Origin: Ochrobactrum vermis
Lineage (GTDB): Bacteria; Pseudomonadota; Alphaproteobacteria; Rhizobiales; Rhizobiaceae
Direction of reading: 5' to 3'
NCBI RefSeq assembly: GCF_002975205.1
Contig: NZ_PCOC01000002.1
Coordinates: 1,677,501-1,741,500, forward strand
DNA: 64,000 nt
The notes under the pieces were generated by a model. It searched no databases. It was not told the origin of the DNA and saw only the letters and a list, made by a program, of their open reading frames with translations. Each line of letters starts with the position of its first letter. Position 1 is the stretch's first letter. Shown here in pieces: positions 35,827 to 44,706 of this stretch. The position numbers were made by a program, and so were the translations under genes.

Positions 35827-37531
35827 AGTTCTTCAGTTTCTTGGCAACGATTTCTGCGACCAGCGCCAGCGAAATGGCACCCGCGTCCGGATGACCGATG
35901 CTCTTTTCGGCCAGTGGCCTTGCGCGACCGAGTTTCGGAGCAAGCGGCGCCGTTGCTTCAGCAGCTGACTTGGCTGCGTCTGCAGCTTCACTCCATGCGT
36001 CGACCAGCGGTTTTCCAGATACAAATGCGCTTTCGAGCGTTTCAACGAAAGGTACAAACGCATCCACCAGCGTCTTGTCACCGGGTTTCGCACGACCAAG
36101 GGTCATCACTGCATCAAGCGCGCGCCTACCACCACGCACGACCGCACCATCGTCGACAGCGCCATCATCGGAAAGCTCTGCGCTCCATGAACGCAACAGA
36201 AGTCCCCATAGTGCTCCGGATGTCCCTCCAGCACGATCTGCCCAGGCATCGCCCGCAACAGCCAGCACGCTTGCTGTCCCGGCTCCGGCCTCGACGGCTT
36301 GGTCGGCTGCCCCCTTCGCTGCTGCAGAGCCACGCCGCATGCCCTGCCCGTGATCCCCGTCGCCCGCAAAGGCATCGATGCGGCCGAGTTCTTCCTCGGC
36401 TTCGACCAGCGCGTCAGCAACAGCGTGCAGAATGCCTTGAATACAGGCACCACCCGCGCGCCCAGCCTCATCCGCCTGAGCAAAATCGGGTGCGGCATCC
36501 TCATCCGTGACAACCTCAGTCGCAGGCTCGGCGGCAATGGCTTCCCCTCGACGCAGAACCGGCGTATCACAAGCAGCCGTCCAGTAGCGCTCGAGTTCGT
36601 CGTCAAGCCACAGAAGGGTCAGCGAACAGCCCTGCATGTCGAGGCTCGTAACAAACTCACCTGCCTCTGGCGCAACCACATCGAGACCGGATTTTTCCAG
36701 AAGTGATGCAACAGCCGTCCAGAGGACGAACAATTCCTCGTATTTCGTCGCACCTAGACCGTTCAGGATAACGCCAACCCTCTGCATTCCCTTTGGACGT
36801 TCTGCCAGAAGCTTTTCCACCAGCAGGCTTGCCAAACCGGAAGCAGGCAGGATTGCTTCTTCCTTGATCCCCGGTTCGCCGTGGATACCTAGGCCGAGAG
36901 CCATCTGGCCTTCCGGGACGGTAAAGAGCGGATGCGGCGCACCCGGCAGCGTGCAGCCTTTGAAGGCAACCCCGAAGGACACAGTGTTTGCATTGGCGTG
37001 ACGTGACAGCCGTTCAACTTCGTCCAGTGACAGACCGGCTTCGGCAGCCGCGCCCGCAATCTTGAACACAACCAGATCGCCCGCAATTCCGCGCCGCTTC
37101 TCATGCATATCCGCCGAAGCACTGGCTACGTCGTCGGTTACGGGTACTATGCGGACGTCGATGCCCTCGGCGCGCAGGCGTTCGGCGGCCACACCAAAAT
37201 TGAGGACGTCCCCGGCATAATTGCCAAAGCCCAGCAGGATACCGCCACCCTTGTGCGCCTGTCGGCAGACACGTGCCACCGCTGCCGTGGAAGGCGAAGC
37301 AAATACGTCACCGGCAACGGCTGCATCCGCAAGGCCCGGCCCTACATATCCGGCAAATGCCGGGTAGTGACCAGAGCCGCCTCCGACGACCACAGCAACC
37401 TTGCCTTGAGGCACCATGGAGGAACGAACAACTCCGCCGCGCACGTGGCGCACATAACGGTTATAGATACTGGCAAACCCTGCAAGAGCGGTGGAGGCAA
37501 ACTCCTCCGGCGCATCGAAAATCGTCGTCAT
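35825..37531 (-). CDS. DhaK-DhaL fusion kinase (dihydroxyacetone or related ketose kinase)
   Basis: A 568-residue ATP-type kinase. The N-terminal DhaK domain has GGSGHYPAFAGYVGPG, NYAGDVLNF and the His217 expected to bind the ketone substrate covalently (GLGIHGEPGI). The C-terminal DhaL domain has the metal-ATP motif GDGDHGQGM. Such fusions phosphorylate dihydroxyacetone, glyceraldehyde or erythruloses. It is the last gene of an operon with pdxA2, a tripartite transporter and a TIM-barrel protein, so it may act on a C3 or C4 ketose made by that pathway. It follows the TIM-barrel gene by 24 bases. Confidence 0.88.
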   Translation of the reverse strand: MTTIFDAPEEFASTALAGFASIYNRYVRHVRGGVVRSSMVPQGKVAVVVGGGSGHYPAFAGYVGPGLADAAVAGDVFASPSTAAVARVCRQAHKGGGILLGFGNYAGDVLNFGVAAERLRAEGIDVRIVPVTDDVASASADMHEKRRGIAGDLVVFKIAGAAAEAGLSLDEVERLSRHANANTVSFGVAFKGCTLPGAPHPLFTVPEGQMALGLGIHGEPGIKEEAILPASGLASLLVEKLLAERPKGMQRVGVILNGLGATKYEELFVLWTAVASLLEKSGLDVVAPEAGEFVTSLDMQGCSLTLLWLDDELERYWTAACDTPVLRRGEAIAAEPATEVVTDEDAAPDFAQADEAGRAGGACIQGILHAVADALVEAEEELGRIDAFAGDGDHGQGMRRGSAAAKGAADQAVEAGAGTASVLAVAGDAWADRAGGTSGALWGLLLRSWSAELSDDGAVDDGAVVRGGRRALDAVMTLGRAKPGDKTLVDAFVPFVETLESAFVSGKPLVDAWSEAADAAKSAAEATAPLAPKLGRARPLAEKSIGHPDAGAISLALVAEIVAKKLKN

Positions 37532-37555
37532 TGAAACAGTCCTTGGTCTGGGTCA

Positions 37556-38530
37556 TTAGCCGCGTGGCAGGATGCGGCGCAGATAGTCACGATTTGTAGC
37601 CGAAACGGAAAGCCCGTCGCCACCATAATGTTCGCATAGAAATGGGCTAGCGAAACCGTGATCCAGCGCCATACGGATAGCTGCACGATAATTGATAATC
37701 CCGCTTTCAAGCGGAGCTGGATGCGTGATTATCACACCGGAGGCCGGGTCTTCTGTACGGGTGTAGTTCTTGACGTGCCAGAATTTTGCGTAAGGTGCCA
37801 CCTTCTCCATCATCTTCTGCCAGTGCTCGACCGGACGGTGCAGACGAATGAGATTACCCAGATCAGCGTTGATACCAACATTGTCGAGCGCCACCTCCTC
37901 CACAAAACGGACAGAACTGTCCGCAGTGCCAAGATAAGTGTCCTCATACATTTCAAGCGACAGCTCTATACCGAGCTCTTCCGCATGGCGACCGAGTTCA
38001 CGAATTCGTTCAACAGCCTTGTTCCAGACAGCCGGATCGTCCGGGTTCTTCGCCCCATCGACTGTCCAGAACCAAAGCGCCTGTTTCTGTGCATCCGTCA
38101 GAGGTTCAAAAAGCCCGAAGGAAACGCAGCTTGCACCTATCTCCTTTGCTGCGTCGATAACCCTGTGCCCGTAGGCCAGATATTCGTCGCCACTTTGCGC
38201 GTCGATCACGCTGCGGCGCGAGGTTGAAATTGCAGGAATCGTAAAGCCGAGAGACTTGACCACCGCCATGAATTCACCGCGACGAGCGAGTGACAAATCA
38301 GCCAGCCGCAACCAGCTGTCAGTCGGGTCAAGCTCTGTAAAGCCTGCATCCGCGACATCAGCCAGGGTGCACGCCCAATCCTCAGCTGACTGTTCCTGTA
38401 CCGAGCTGCCATTCGGCAGGATATTTGGATACTGGATCATCGCTGCTGCAATAGGCCAGGTTTCGCGCGTCCATTTGGAAGTCGTCTCTTTCAACTTGCG
38501 TTCCAGTTCTTTTGCTTGATCCGTCGACAT
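37556..38530 (-). CDS. TIM-barrel sugar isomerase/epimerase-like (xylose isomerase-like AP2-endonuclease family) protein
   Basis: A 324-residue TIM-barrel protein. Likely metal ligands are in the strands SLEMYEDTYLG (Glu), GINADLGNLI (Asp), WHVKNYTR (His) and a final FLCEHYGGDG (Glu). Members isomerise, epimerise, dehydrate or decarboxylate sugars and sugar acids. The specific reaction is not readable. The place between a carboxylate transporter and a ketose kinase suggests conversion of an oxo-sugar acid to a ketose, as in some apionate/erythronate routes, which is speculative. Its ATG overlaps the tctA stop by one base (TGATG). Confidence 0.78.
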   Translation of the reverse strand: MSTDQAKELERKLKETTSKWTRETWPIAAAMIQYPNILPNGSSVQEQSAEDWACTLADVADAGFTELDPTDSWLRLADLSLARRGEFMAVVKSLGFTIPAISTSRRSVIDAQSGDEYLAYGHRVIDAAKEIGASCVSFGLFEPLTDAQKQALWFWTVDGAKNPDDPAVWNKAVERIRELGRHAEELGIELSLEMYEDTYLGTADSSVRFVEEVALDNVGINADLGNLIRLHRPVEHWQKMMEKVAPYAKFWHVKNYTRTEDPASGVIITHPAPLESGIINYRAAIRMALDHGFASPFLCEHYGGDGLSVSATNRDYLRRILPRG

Positions 38531-40059
38531 CAGGCGACCTTGCCATTGCCGGAGGAGATTTCGGGCTTCCGACTACGCAGCTTGCCAATGACCCAGAAGA
38601 TAGCGGGTGAAGCAAGCAGGAAGACCCCGAGTGTCATCAGCGAAGCAACCAGACCATTCGACCAGAATATCGAAAGCTCACCGCCGGACATCATCATCGA
38701 CTGACGGAATGCATCCTCTGCCTTGTCTCCGAGAACCATGGCGAGAACCAACGGCGCCAGCGGATAATCGAGTTTCTTGAAGATATAGCCAAGCACGCCG
38801 AATGCGATCACCAGCCAAACGTCGACTATCGAATTGGCGACCTGATAAGCGCCGGAAAAAATAACCGCTACAATGATCGGCCCGATAATCGAGAACGGCA
38901 CGCGCAGGATCGACGCGTAAAGCGGCACGGTTGCAATCACCAGAATGACGGCGACGATGTTGCCAAGATACATGGAGGCAATCAGGCCCCAGACAAAATC
39001 CGGACGATCCGTGAACAATGTCGGGCCGGGGGTGAGGCCCCAGATCATCAGCCCACCCATCATTACGGCAGCTGTTGCCGAACCTGGTACACCAAGTGCA
39101 AGCATGGGCAGCAGCGCGGATGTACCGGCAGAGTGGTCGGCAGTTTCCGGCGCCACGATACCGCGCGGGTCGCCCTTGCCGAATTTCGATTTGTCGCGGG
39201 CAGAGCGACGAGCCACGCCATAACTCATAAAGGATGCAGCAGTTGGGCCGGCCGGCGTTATCCCCATCCAGATCCCGATAAGTGTAGAACGGGCGAGTGT
39301 GAACCAGTAGCGCGGCATTTCCAGAAGCGTGCGACCAATTTCACCGAGACGCACACGTGCCTTGATACCGTCGAACCGAAGCCCCTCCTCCGTCGTCAAC
39401 AGCAATTCGCCGATCCCGAACAGGCCCATCACTGCGATCAGAAAGGAGATCCCCTTGATGAGTTCAGGTATGTCGAACGTCAAACGCAGATTGCCGGAGA
39501 TCGTATCCATACCGACCGAAGCAAAGGCAAAACCGATCATCATCGAAACGAGAGTCTTGAAGGGTGATTGAGCCCCCATGGATATGAAGCTGGCGAAGGC
39601 CAGAAAATAAACGGCGAAGTATTCAGGTGACGAAAACCGCAGGGCGAAATTGGCGACCCAGCTCGAAAGCAAGGTAATCATCACCACACCGGCCAATGCG
39701 CCGATGCCAGCCGAAACGAATGCGAGCGTCAATGCACGGCTCGCATGTCCAGCCTTCGCCATTGGATATCCATCGAAGGTGGTGGCAACGGATGAAGGCT
39801 CACCCGGAATATTGAACAGAATGGACGTCGTTGATCCGCCGAACAGCGCGCCCCAATACATGCAGGACAGCAAAATAATTGCGGAGATGGGGTCCATCGT
39901 AAACGTCAGTGGCAAAAGCAGGGACACGCCGTTTGGCGCTCCCAATCCAGGCAGGACACCAACCAGAATTCCAAGCGTCACACCCAGCATCATCAGCAGA
40001 ACGTGATTGAAGCTGAGTATGTGGGCGAAGCCATCCATCAGGAGACTGAAGTTTTCCAT
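38530..40059 (-). CDS. tctA: Tripartite tricarboxylate transporter large subunit TctA
   Basis: A 509-residue membrane protein with about 11-12 helices. Family hallmarks are LGVLVGVLPGLGAPNGVSLLLPLTF-type sequence near the N-terminus, FGGSTTSILFNIPGEPSSVATTFDGYP and the second-half copy GITPAGPTAASFMSYG, followed by ALGVPGSATAAVMMGGL. TctA forms the ion-coupled translocation channel. GGAGG precedes the ATG by about eight bases. It lies between tctB and the TIM-barrel gene. Confidence 0.95.
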   Translation of the reverse strand: MENFSLLMDGFAHILSFNHVLLMMLGVTLGILVGVLPGLGAPNGVSLLLPLTFTMDPISAIILLSCMYWGALFGGSTTSILFNIPGEPSSVATTFDGYPMAKAGHASRALTLAFVSAGIGALAGVVMITLLSSWVANFALRFSSPEYFAVYFLAFASFISMGAQSPFKTLVSMMIGFAFASVGMDTISGNLRLTFDIPELIKGISFLIAVMGLFGIGELLLTTEEGLRFDGIKARVRLGEIGRTLLEMPRYWFTLARSTLIGIWMGITPAGPTAASFMSYGVARRSARDKSKFGKGDPRGIVAPETADHSAGTSALLPMLALGVPGSATAAVMMGGLMIWGLTPGPTLFTDRPDFVWGLIASMYLGNIVAVILVIATVPLYASILRVPFSIIGPIIVAVIFSGAYQVANSIVDVWLVIAFGVLGYIFKKLDYPLAPLVLAMVLGDKAEDAFRQSMMMSGGELSIFWSNGLVASLMTLGVFLLASPAIFWVIGKLRSRKPEISSGNGKVA

Positions 40060-40092
40060 GTCTTTCCTCCAAAGACATCGGACCTTCCGGTA

Positions 40093-40593
40093 TCAATAGA
40101 TCCCGAAGAAAGCCTCGACCGGACCTTTAAGGAGCGGAACCTTGAAGCCGATTTCAAAAATGACGAAAAAGAAGAGGGAAACGGCAATACCGGCTGGCAG
40201 GGAAGCCCACCACTTATAGCGTCCCTGAAACATCATCGCTCCTGCGATGTAGAGTGCAGTGCCGACATAAAGTCCCAGAACCGTCGATATGGCAGCGAAG
40301 CCGACCAGCGGCAAGGCGAAGCCAAGAACCGGTTTCAGCCGGGAGACCTCGACGAAAACTTCACCGCTACCGCGATGTTTTACAAATGCCGCAACGAAAT
40401 TGAAGGCACTTCCGAACATAATCAGCAGCCCGATGTAGAACGGGAAATAGCCGGCATCGGGGCCCATTTCCGTCCAACCCGTGCCAGCCTGTTGCGAGCC
40501 GTAACAAACCGCAGCCCCCAGCGCGCCCGTAAGGAGAGCAACGCCCGCCTCGACGATGAAGCGGGAAACGCCGCCTTCACCTTTCTCACTCAT
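40093..40593 (-). CDS. tctB: Tripartite tricarboxylate transporter small subunit TctB
   Basis: A 166-residue membrane protein with four predicted helices and the GAAVCYGSQ..GPDAGYFPFYIGLL segment typical of TctB. The start ATG at 40593 follows AAGGAG by nine bases; the reading frame extends 16 codons further upstream without supporting signals. Order tctC-tctB-tctA in the operon is the usual one. Confidence 0.88.
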   Translation of the reverse strand: MSEKGEGGVSRFIVEAGVALLTGALGAAVCYGSQQAGTGWTEMGPDAGYFPFYIGLLIMFGSAFNFVAAFVKHRGSGEVFVEVSRLKPVLGFALPLVGFAAISTVLGLYVGTALYIAGAMMFQGRYKWWASLPAGIAVSLFFFVIFEIGFKVPLLKGPVEAFFGIY

Positions 40594-40655
40594 GGGATGA
40601 GCTCCTTCGATGAATGGTGCAGACGCCATCGGCGTCCGCACAAATACACAAAACG

Positions 40656-41645
40656 TCAGTTGGCAAGCCAGCCTTCACGCTTCAGCACAGCCGTTACCGC
40701 TGTTTCATCGTTCTTGATAAAGGAAGAAAGATCAGTACCGCTCATATAGGCGGCGGATTGCGAACTATCGGCGAGATACTTCGCCCATTCCGGCGTCTCG
40801 GCAACCTTCTTGAGTATGCCTGCATAGTAGTCGACGACTTCCTGATCGACCCCTGCCGGAAGCCATACCGTGCGCGGCATGGAGTAATTTTCGATAGCGA
40901 TGCCTGCTTCCTTGCAGGTTGGAATGTCACTCCACCCCATATCGCCGACAATCTTACCTTCGCCCTTGAGCTTCTGGCCCTTGAAGACGCATAGTGGTTT
41001 CACCATACCTGCCTGCCATTGACCGAGATTCTCACTCGGATTGTTGACATTAGCCGCGATATGCTCGCCCGCGAGCTGGACGGCAGCTTCACCACCGCTC
41101 TTGAACGGGATATAGCCGAGCGTCGAACCTGTGGCATCATTGATCATCGATGTCAGAATCTGGTCAACGTCCTTGGACTGACTGCCGCCAACCTTCATGC
41201 TCGCGTCGTCCTTGGCCTTGGCGACAAACTCGGCAGCGGTCTTGAAGTCGGATTTTCCGTTGACCCAAAGAATGAATTCGTCCGAGGCAAGCGCCGAAAC
41301 GGGAACCAAGTCTGCCGATTTGTAGGGAACCTTGGCACGAACTGGCAAAAGATAAGCGTTGTTGGTCCCGAAAGCGAGCTTGTAGGGATCGCCCTCGTAG
41401 CCAGCAGTATAGACAAAGCCTTCTGCCCCGCCTGCACTTCCCTTATTTGTAACGACGATCGGGGCACTCATCAGGTCATACTTGCCGATGATGGACTGAA
41501 TCGTGCGTGCGAATATATCCGTGCCGCCTCCCGGCCCGGCGGTTACGACGAATTCCACAGGCCGCGTTGGTTCGAATGCCTGCGCAGACGATGCTATGAC
41601 TGCCACTCCTGCCGCGAGGCAAGCAATGTGCAAAGACTTCTTCAT
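40656..41645 (-). CDS. tctC: Tripartite tricarboxylate transporter binding protein TctC
   Basis: A 329-residue exported solute-binding protein. The signal peptide (KKSLHIACLAAGVAVIASSAQA) is cleaved near AQA-F. The mature start FEPTRPVEFVVTAGPGGGTDIFARTI and the DVDQIL..MINDATG and IPFKSGGEAAVQLAGEHI segments are characteristic of Bug/TctC receptors. It binds a carboxylate in the periplasm, and the identity is unknown. GGGAGGA is near the ATG. It lies 65 bases downstream of pdxA2. Confidence 0.93.
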   Translation of the reverse strand: MKKSLHIACLAAGVAVIASSAQAFEPTRPVEFVVTAGPGGGTDIFARTIQSIIGKYDLMSAPIVVTNKGSAGGAEGFVYTAGYEGDPYKLAFGTNNAYLLPVRAKVPYKSADLVPVSALASDEFILWVNGKSDFKTAAEFVAKAKDDASMKVGGSQSKDVDQILTSMINDATGSTLGYIPFKSGGEAAVQLAGEHIAANVNNPSENLGQWQAGMVKPLCVFKGQKLKGEGKIVGDMGWSDIPTCKEAGIAIENYSMPRTVWLPAGVDQEVVDYYAGILKKVAETPEWAKYLADSSQSAAYMSGTDLSSFIKNDETAVTAVLKREGWLAN

Positions 41646-41710
41646 GGTCTATCCTCCCAGTTAAGCGGCACAGGCCTCCCCCCATGCCGATAGTGTTAAA
41701 ATGTCGAAAA

Positions 41711-42742
41711 TCAGGCCGCGTCTGAAAGTGCCGCTGCTCTTTTCGCCATTCGTGCCGCAAGCAGGATCGCTTCGCGCGTGGCTCCCACGTCGGCGACACC
41801 CTTCCCGGCAATATCATAGGCTGTTCCGTGGGCAGGCGTGCAAAGTGGGAACGGCAATCCACCCATCATCGTTACCCCTTTGTCGAAGCCCATCAGCTTC
41901 ATCGCGATCTGACCTTGATCGTGATACATGGTCAGTACTGCCTGAAAGCCATCCTTCAGAGCACGCAAGAACACCGTATCAGCCGGGAACGGCCCATCCA
42001 CATCGAACCCTTTAGCCTTGGCTGCCTTAACGGCAGGTTCGATGATGTCGATTTCTTCCGTGCCGAAACTGCCGCCATCGCCGGCATGTGGATTGAGCCC
42101 GGCCACAGCAATCTTCGGGTTGTCGTATCCCGCCTTCTTCAGGCATGCCCAGGCCAGCTCCAGCTCGGCAAGGATTCCTTCAACAGTCAGAGTCGAGGCC
42201 ACATCCTTGAGCGGAATATGCGACGTCACACGCGCATTCCAGACTTTCTCCAGAACGTTAAACTCACGCACCTTGCCAGTGAAATTCAGCACATCAGCAA
42301 CAAAGCGGATTTCATCGTCGTAACCAGGATAGGCAAACCGCATGGCTTGTTTGTTAAACGGAGTAAAACAAACAGCCTGTGCGTGACCTGCAGCGGCAAA
42401 TTTCAGCGCTGTGCGGAAGTTTTGGGTCGCAAACGTCCCGCCCACCAGCGTAGCTTCACCGCGCACAACGTCCTTCGGGTCGAGATTCTTCAAGTCAACG
42501 AAGACATGCTTGCCGACCGGCAAACTCGGCGCCTTTTCGAGGCTGGCGTCCTGCAGATCAAGCTCGACACCTGCGATGCGCGCGCCCTGATCCAGAATGC
42601 GGCGATCGCCAAAGACGATAAGATGCGCCTCTTCTCTGACCTCCGGCAAACCGAGAAGACGCGCCGTCAGCTCCGGACTGACACCGGCCGGATCCCCCAT
42701 TGCAAGCGCAATCACGCTCGGTTCAGCGCCAGTAACGGTCAT
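41711..42742 (-). CDS. PdxA2-type 4-phospho-hydroxyacid (hydroxythreonine-4-phosphate) dehydrogenase
   Basis: A 343-residue member of the PdxA fold (VIALAMGDPAGVSPELTARLL, VVRGEATLVGGTFATQNF, VAGLNPHAGDGGSFGTEE, YHDQGQIAMKLMGFDKGV). Catabolic PdxA2 enzymes oxidise and decarboxylate 4-phospho-D-erythronate or threonate to dihydroxyacetone phosphate. True PdxA acts in vitamin B6 synthesis. Transporter, kinase and regulator neighbours support the catabolic type. GAGGAGG lies eight bases before ATG 42742. No four-carbon acid sugar kinase (DUF1537 type) is present in the window to make the phosphorylated substrate. Confidence 0.85.
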   Translation of the reverse strand: MTVTGAEPSVIALAMGDPAGVSPELTARLLGLPEVREEAHLIVFGDRRILDQGARIAGVELDLQDASLEKAPSLPVGKHVFVDLKNLDPKDVVRGEATLVGGTFATQNFRTALKFAAAGHAQAVCFTPFNKQAMRFAYPGYDDEIRFVADVLNFTGKVREFNVLEKVWNARVTSHIPLKDVASTLTVEGILAELELAWACLKKAGYDNPKIAVAGLNPHAGDGGSFGTEEIDIIEPAVKAAKAKGFDVDGPFPADTVFLRALKDGFQAVLTMYHDQGQIAMKLMGFDKGVTMMGGLPFPLCTPAHGTAYDIAGKGVADVGATREAILLAARMAKRAAALSDAA

Positions 42743-42761
42743 TAGCATCCTCCTCGTCTGC

Positions 42762-42777
42762 ATTCTGTATGCAGCAT
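42762..42777. promoter_or_regulatory. Candidate GntR operator, copy 1
   Basis: ATTCTGTATGCAGCAT, an imperfect palindrome ATnCTGnATnCAGnAT. It begins at the predicted pdxA2 -10 element and would cover the transcription start. The identical 16 bases recur 53 bases away. Confidence 0.65.
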
Positions 42778-42805
42778 GCATATGCCAGTCTTTTGACTCG
42801 TGCAA
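42777..42805 (-). promoter_or_regulatory. Predicted pdxA2 operon promoter
   Basis: On the minus strand TTGCAC (plus 42800-42805) and TATGCA (plus 42777-42782) are 17 bases apart, lying between the two identical palindromes. Confidence 0.45.
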
Positions 42806-42814
42806 GCATTTTGT

Positions 42815-42830
42815 ATTCTGTATGCAGCAT
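42815..42830. promoter_or_regulatory. Candidate GntR operator, copy 2
   Basis: Second exact copy of ATTCTGTATGCAGCAT, ten bases upstream of the predicted pdxA2 -35 box. The 53-base offset from copy 1 is about five helical turns, placing both on the same face of DNA. Confidence 0.65.
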
Positions 42831-42917
42831 TTTATATTGACGACTGAGAGCAGGCCAGCCATCTTCGCCAAAGTTGGTGAGATGAGGATTCGAACCCACT
42901 CTTTGAGAAAAAGGTCG

Positions 42918-43601
42918 ATGGACGAAATTCAGAAAACCGGGCAAGCCGACAACGGCTCACAAGCGTTCCGCCGCACGGCCTTGCACGACATGCTGGTCAA
43001 CCATCTGCGCGACATGATTATTGAAGGGCAGCTGGAACCTGGCACGCGCCTGCATGAAGGCCAGCTCGGAGAACAACTCGGCGTGTCCCGGACACCGCTG
43101 CGTGAGGCGATCAAGTATCTGGCCAGCGAAGGTCTGGTCGAGCTTGTTCCAAGCCGCGGCGCGGTTGTCAAACGTTTCAGCGCCGCCGACGTGAAAGACA
43201 TGCTCACCGTCCTGCGCACGCTGGAGGAGCTTGCTGGAAAGCTCGCCTGCGAGCTGGCGACCGACAAGGAGATCGCTGAGGTGCGTGCGCTGCACGACGA
43301 AATGATCGAACGCTATAATCATGCTGACCGCCTCCAGTATTATAAGCTCAATCAGCAGATTCATCTGGCCATTGTCCGCCTTGCAAAAAACCCCACGCTG
43401 GCTGACATTCACCAGATGCTGCAGACACGATTGAAACGTATCCGTTTCGTCGGCCACGAAGGTGCGGAGAAATGGGCGGCAGCTGTATCCGAGCATGAAG
43501 AAATGATTCTGGCCTTGGAAGCTCGCGATGCAACGCGGCTTTCCGAGGTACTGGGGCGCCATTTGACGAAGGCCTGGGAGCGCGTACGCGACTCGATGTA
43601 G
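42918..43601 (+). CDS. GntR-family regulator with FCD domain
   Basis: A 227-residue regulator. The winged helix-turn-helix is at about 20-85 (LHEGQLGEQLGVSRTPLREAIKYLASEGLVEL). The FCD sensor domain follows (TVLRTLEELAGKLAC, with the Asp/His set in ALHDEM, IHLAIV, GHEGAE and EHEEMI that binds a metal in many members). Such proteins usually repress a sugar-acid operon and release in the presence of its intermediate. It diverges from pdxA2. Start ATG 42918 was chosen at the beginning of the recognisable protein, since the open frame upstream overlaps pdxA2. Confidence 0.87.
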   Translation: MDEIQKTGQADNGSQAFRRTALHDMLVNHLRDMIIEGQLEPGTRLHEGQLGEQLGVSRTPLREAIKYLASEGLVELVPSRGAVVKRFSAADVKDMLTVLRTLEELAGKLACELATDKEIAEVRALHDEMIERYNHADRLQYYKLNQQIHLAIVRLAKNPTLADIHQMLQTRLKRIRFVGHEGAEKWAAAVSEHEEMILALEARDATRLSEVLGRHLTKAWERVRDSM

Positions 43602-43752
43602 AGACTGTCTGCCGGATAATTTTGTCTGCAACAGCTTTAAGCAGATTACTGTTTGATCGAAAACACCGAATGAGGTCTACCTCAATCGAGCCGGATCGCG
43701 TTATACATCGAGATGGGATCACTTTTGCTTATCTGATGCAGCGGTACAGACT

Positions 43753-44700
43753 ATGGAACTGAAATGGCTTGAAGATTTCATCAGTCTCGCTGAACACAGG
43801 AGCTATTCCCGCGCTGCGGGAGACCGCTACATTACGCAATCTGCTCTCAGCAAACGCATCAAACAGCTTGAGGATTGGGTTGGCCTGCCCTTGGTCGACC
43901 GTTCGTCAAACCCCATAGGCCTGACAAAGGCCGGAGAATGCTTCCTTCCCCGAGCACAGGATGCTCTCGAAATGCTGCTCGGTGCTCGCAAGAGCGTTAG
44001 CGATGGCTATAGTGCCACCTGGGAAATTATTTCTTTTGCAACCCTCAACACACTATCGCTTACATTCTTCCCGCATTGGATGGCGCAGATCGAAGCGTCC
44101 GGCGCTTCTTTTCGCGCACGTTTTGCCGATCCTCACTCATCGTTCGTCGGTAATATTTCGACGCTCGTCAGCGGGCATTGCGACTTCTTCCTGACCTATG
44201 CGCATCCTGCCGTTCCCCAGATGGATGATCTTGGCAACTACCCCTTTCTGGCATTGGGGACAGAGAGGGTCATTCCAGTATCCGCTCCTACGCCAAATGG
44301 GAACGCCCTGCACAGCCTCAAGGATAAATCGCTGCCGACGGCCTTCCTCAGTTATCGCGGTAATTCGTTCTTTTCTCTTGCCCTGCCTTGGTTGTTCGAA
44401 AAACATGGCTTTCAGTTAAGCACAGTTTACGAAAACGGAATGTCGGTGGCACTCAAGGCAATGGCGGTCTCCGGACACGGCGTGGCATGGATACCCGAAA
44501 GCCTCGTCGACGATGAAATGAAGCGCGGAGTGCTTGTCCGTGCTGGCGAACCGGACACTGATCTGTTGATTGAAATCCGCGTTTACCGAACACCCCAATT
44601 CAGGAACAAACAGGCTGAGCTCTTCTGGCGTCGTGCCTCACAACTGGTTTCCCAGAAAAACGGACACAACGCCGGAAACCTCACTCAAGAACCGAGTTAG
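43753..44700 (+). CDS. LysR-family transcriptional regulator
   Basis: A 315-residue regulator. The N-terminal HTH is at about 1-60 (WLEDFISLAEHRSYSRAAGDRYITQSALSKRIKQLEDWVG), a classic LysR layout. The effector-binding domain spans about 90-300. It converges with the MmgE/PrpD gene six bases away, so its targets are not evident from arrangement; autoregulation or control of the neighbouring peptide operon is possible but unproven. Confidence 0.9.
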   Translation: MELKWLEDFISLAEHRSYSRAAGDRYITQSALSKRIKQLEDWVGLPLVDRSSNPIGLTKAGECFLPRAQDALEMLLGARKSVSDGYSATWEIISFATLNTLSLTFFPHWMAQIEASGASFRARFADPHSSFVGNISTLVSGHCDFFLTYAHPAVPQMDDLGNYPFLALGTERVIPVSAPTPNGNALHSLKDKSLPTAFLSYRGNSFFSLALPWLFEKHGFQLSTVYENGMSVALKAMAVSGHGVAWIPESLVDDEMKRGVLVRAGEPDTDLLIEIRVYRTPQFRNKQAELFWRRASQLVSQKNGHNAGNLTQEPS

Positions 44701-44706
44701 AACAGG

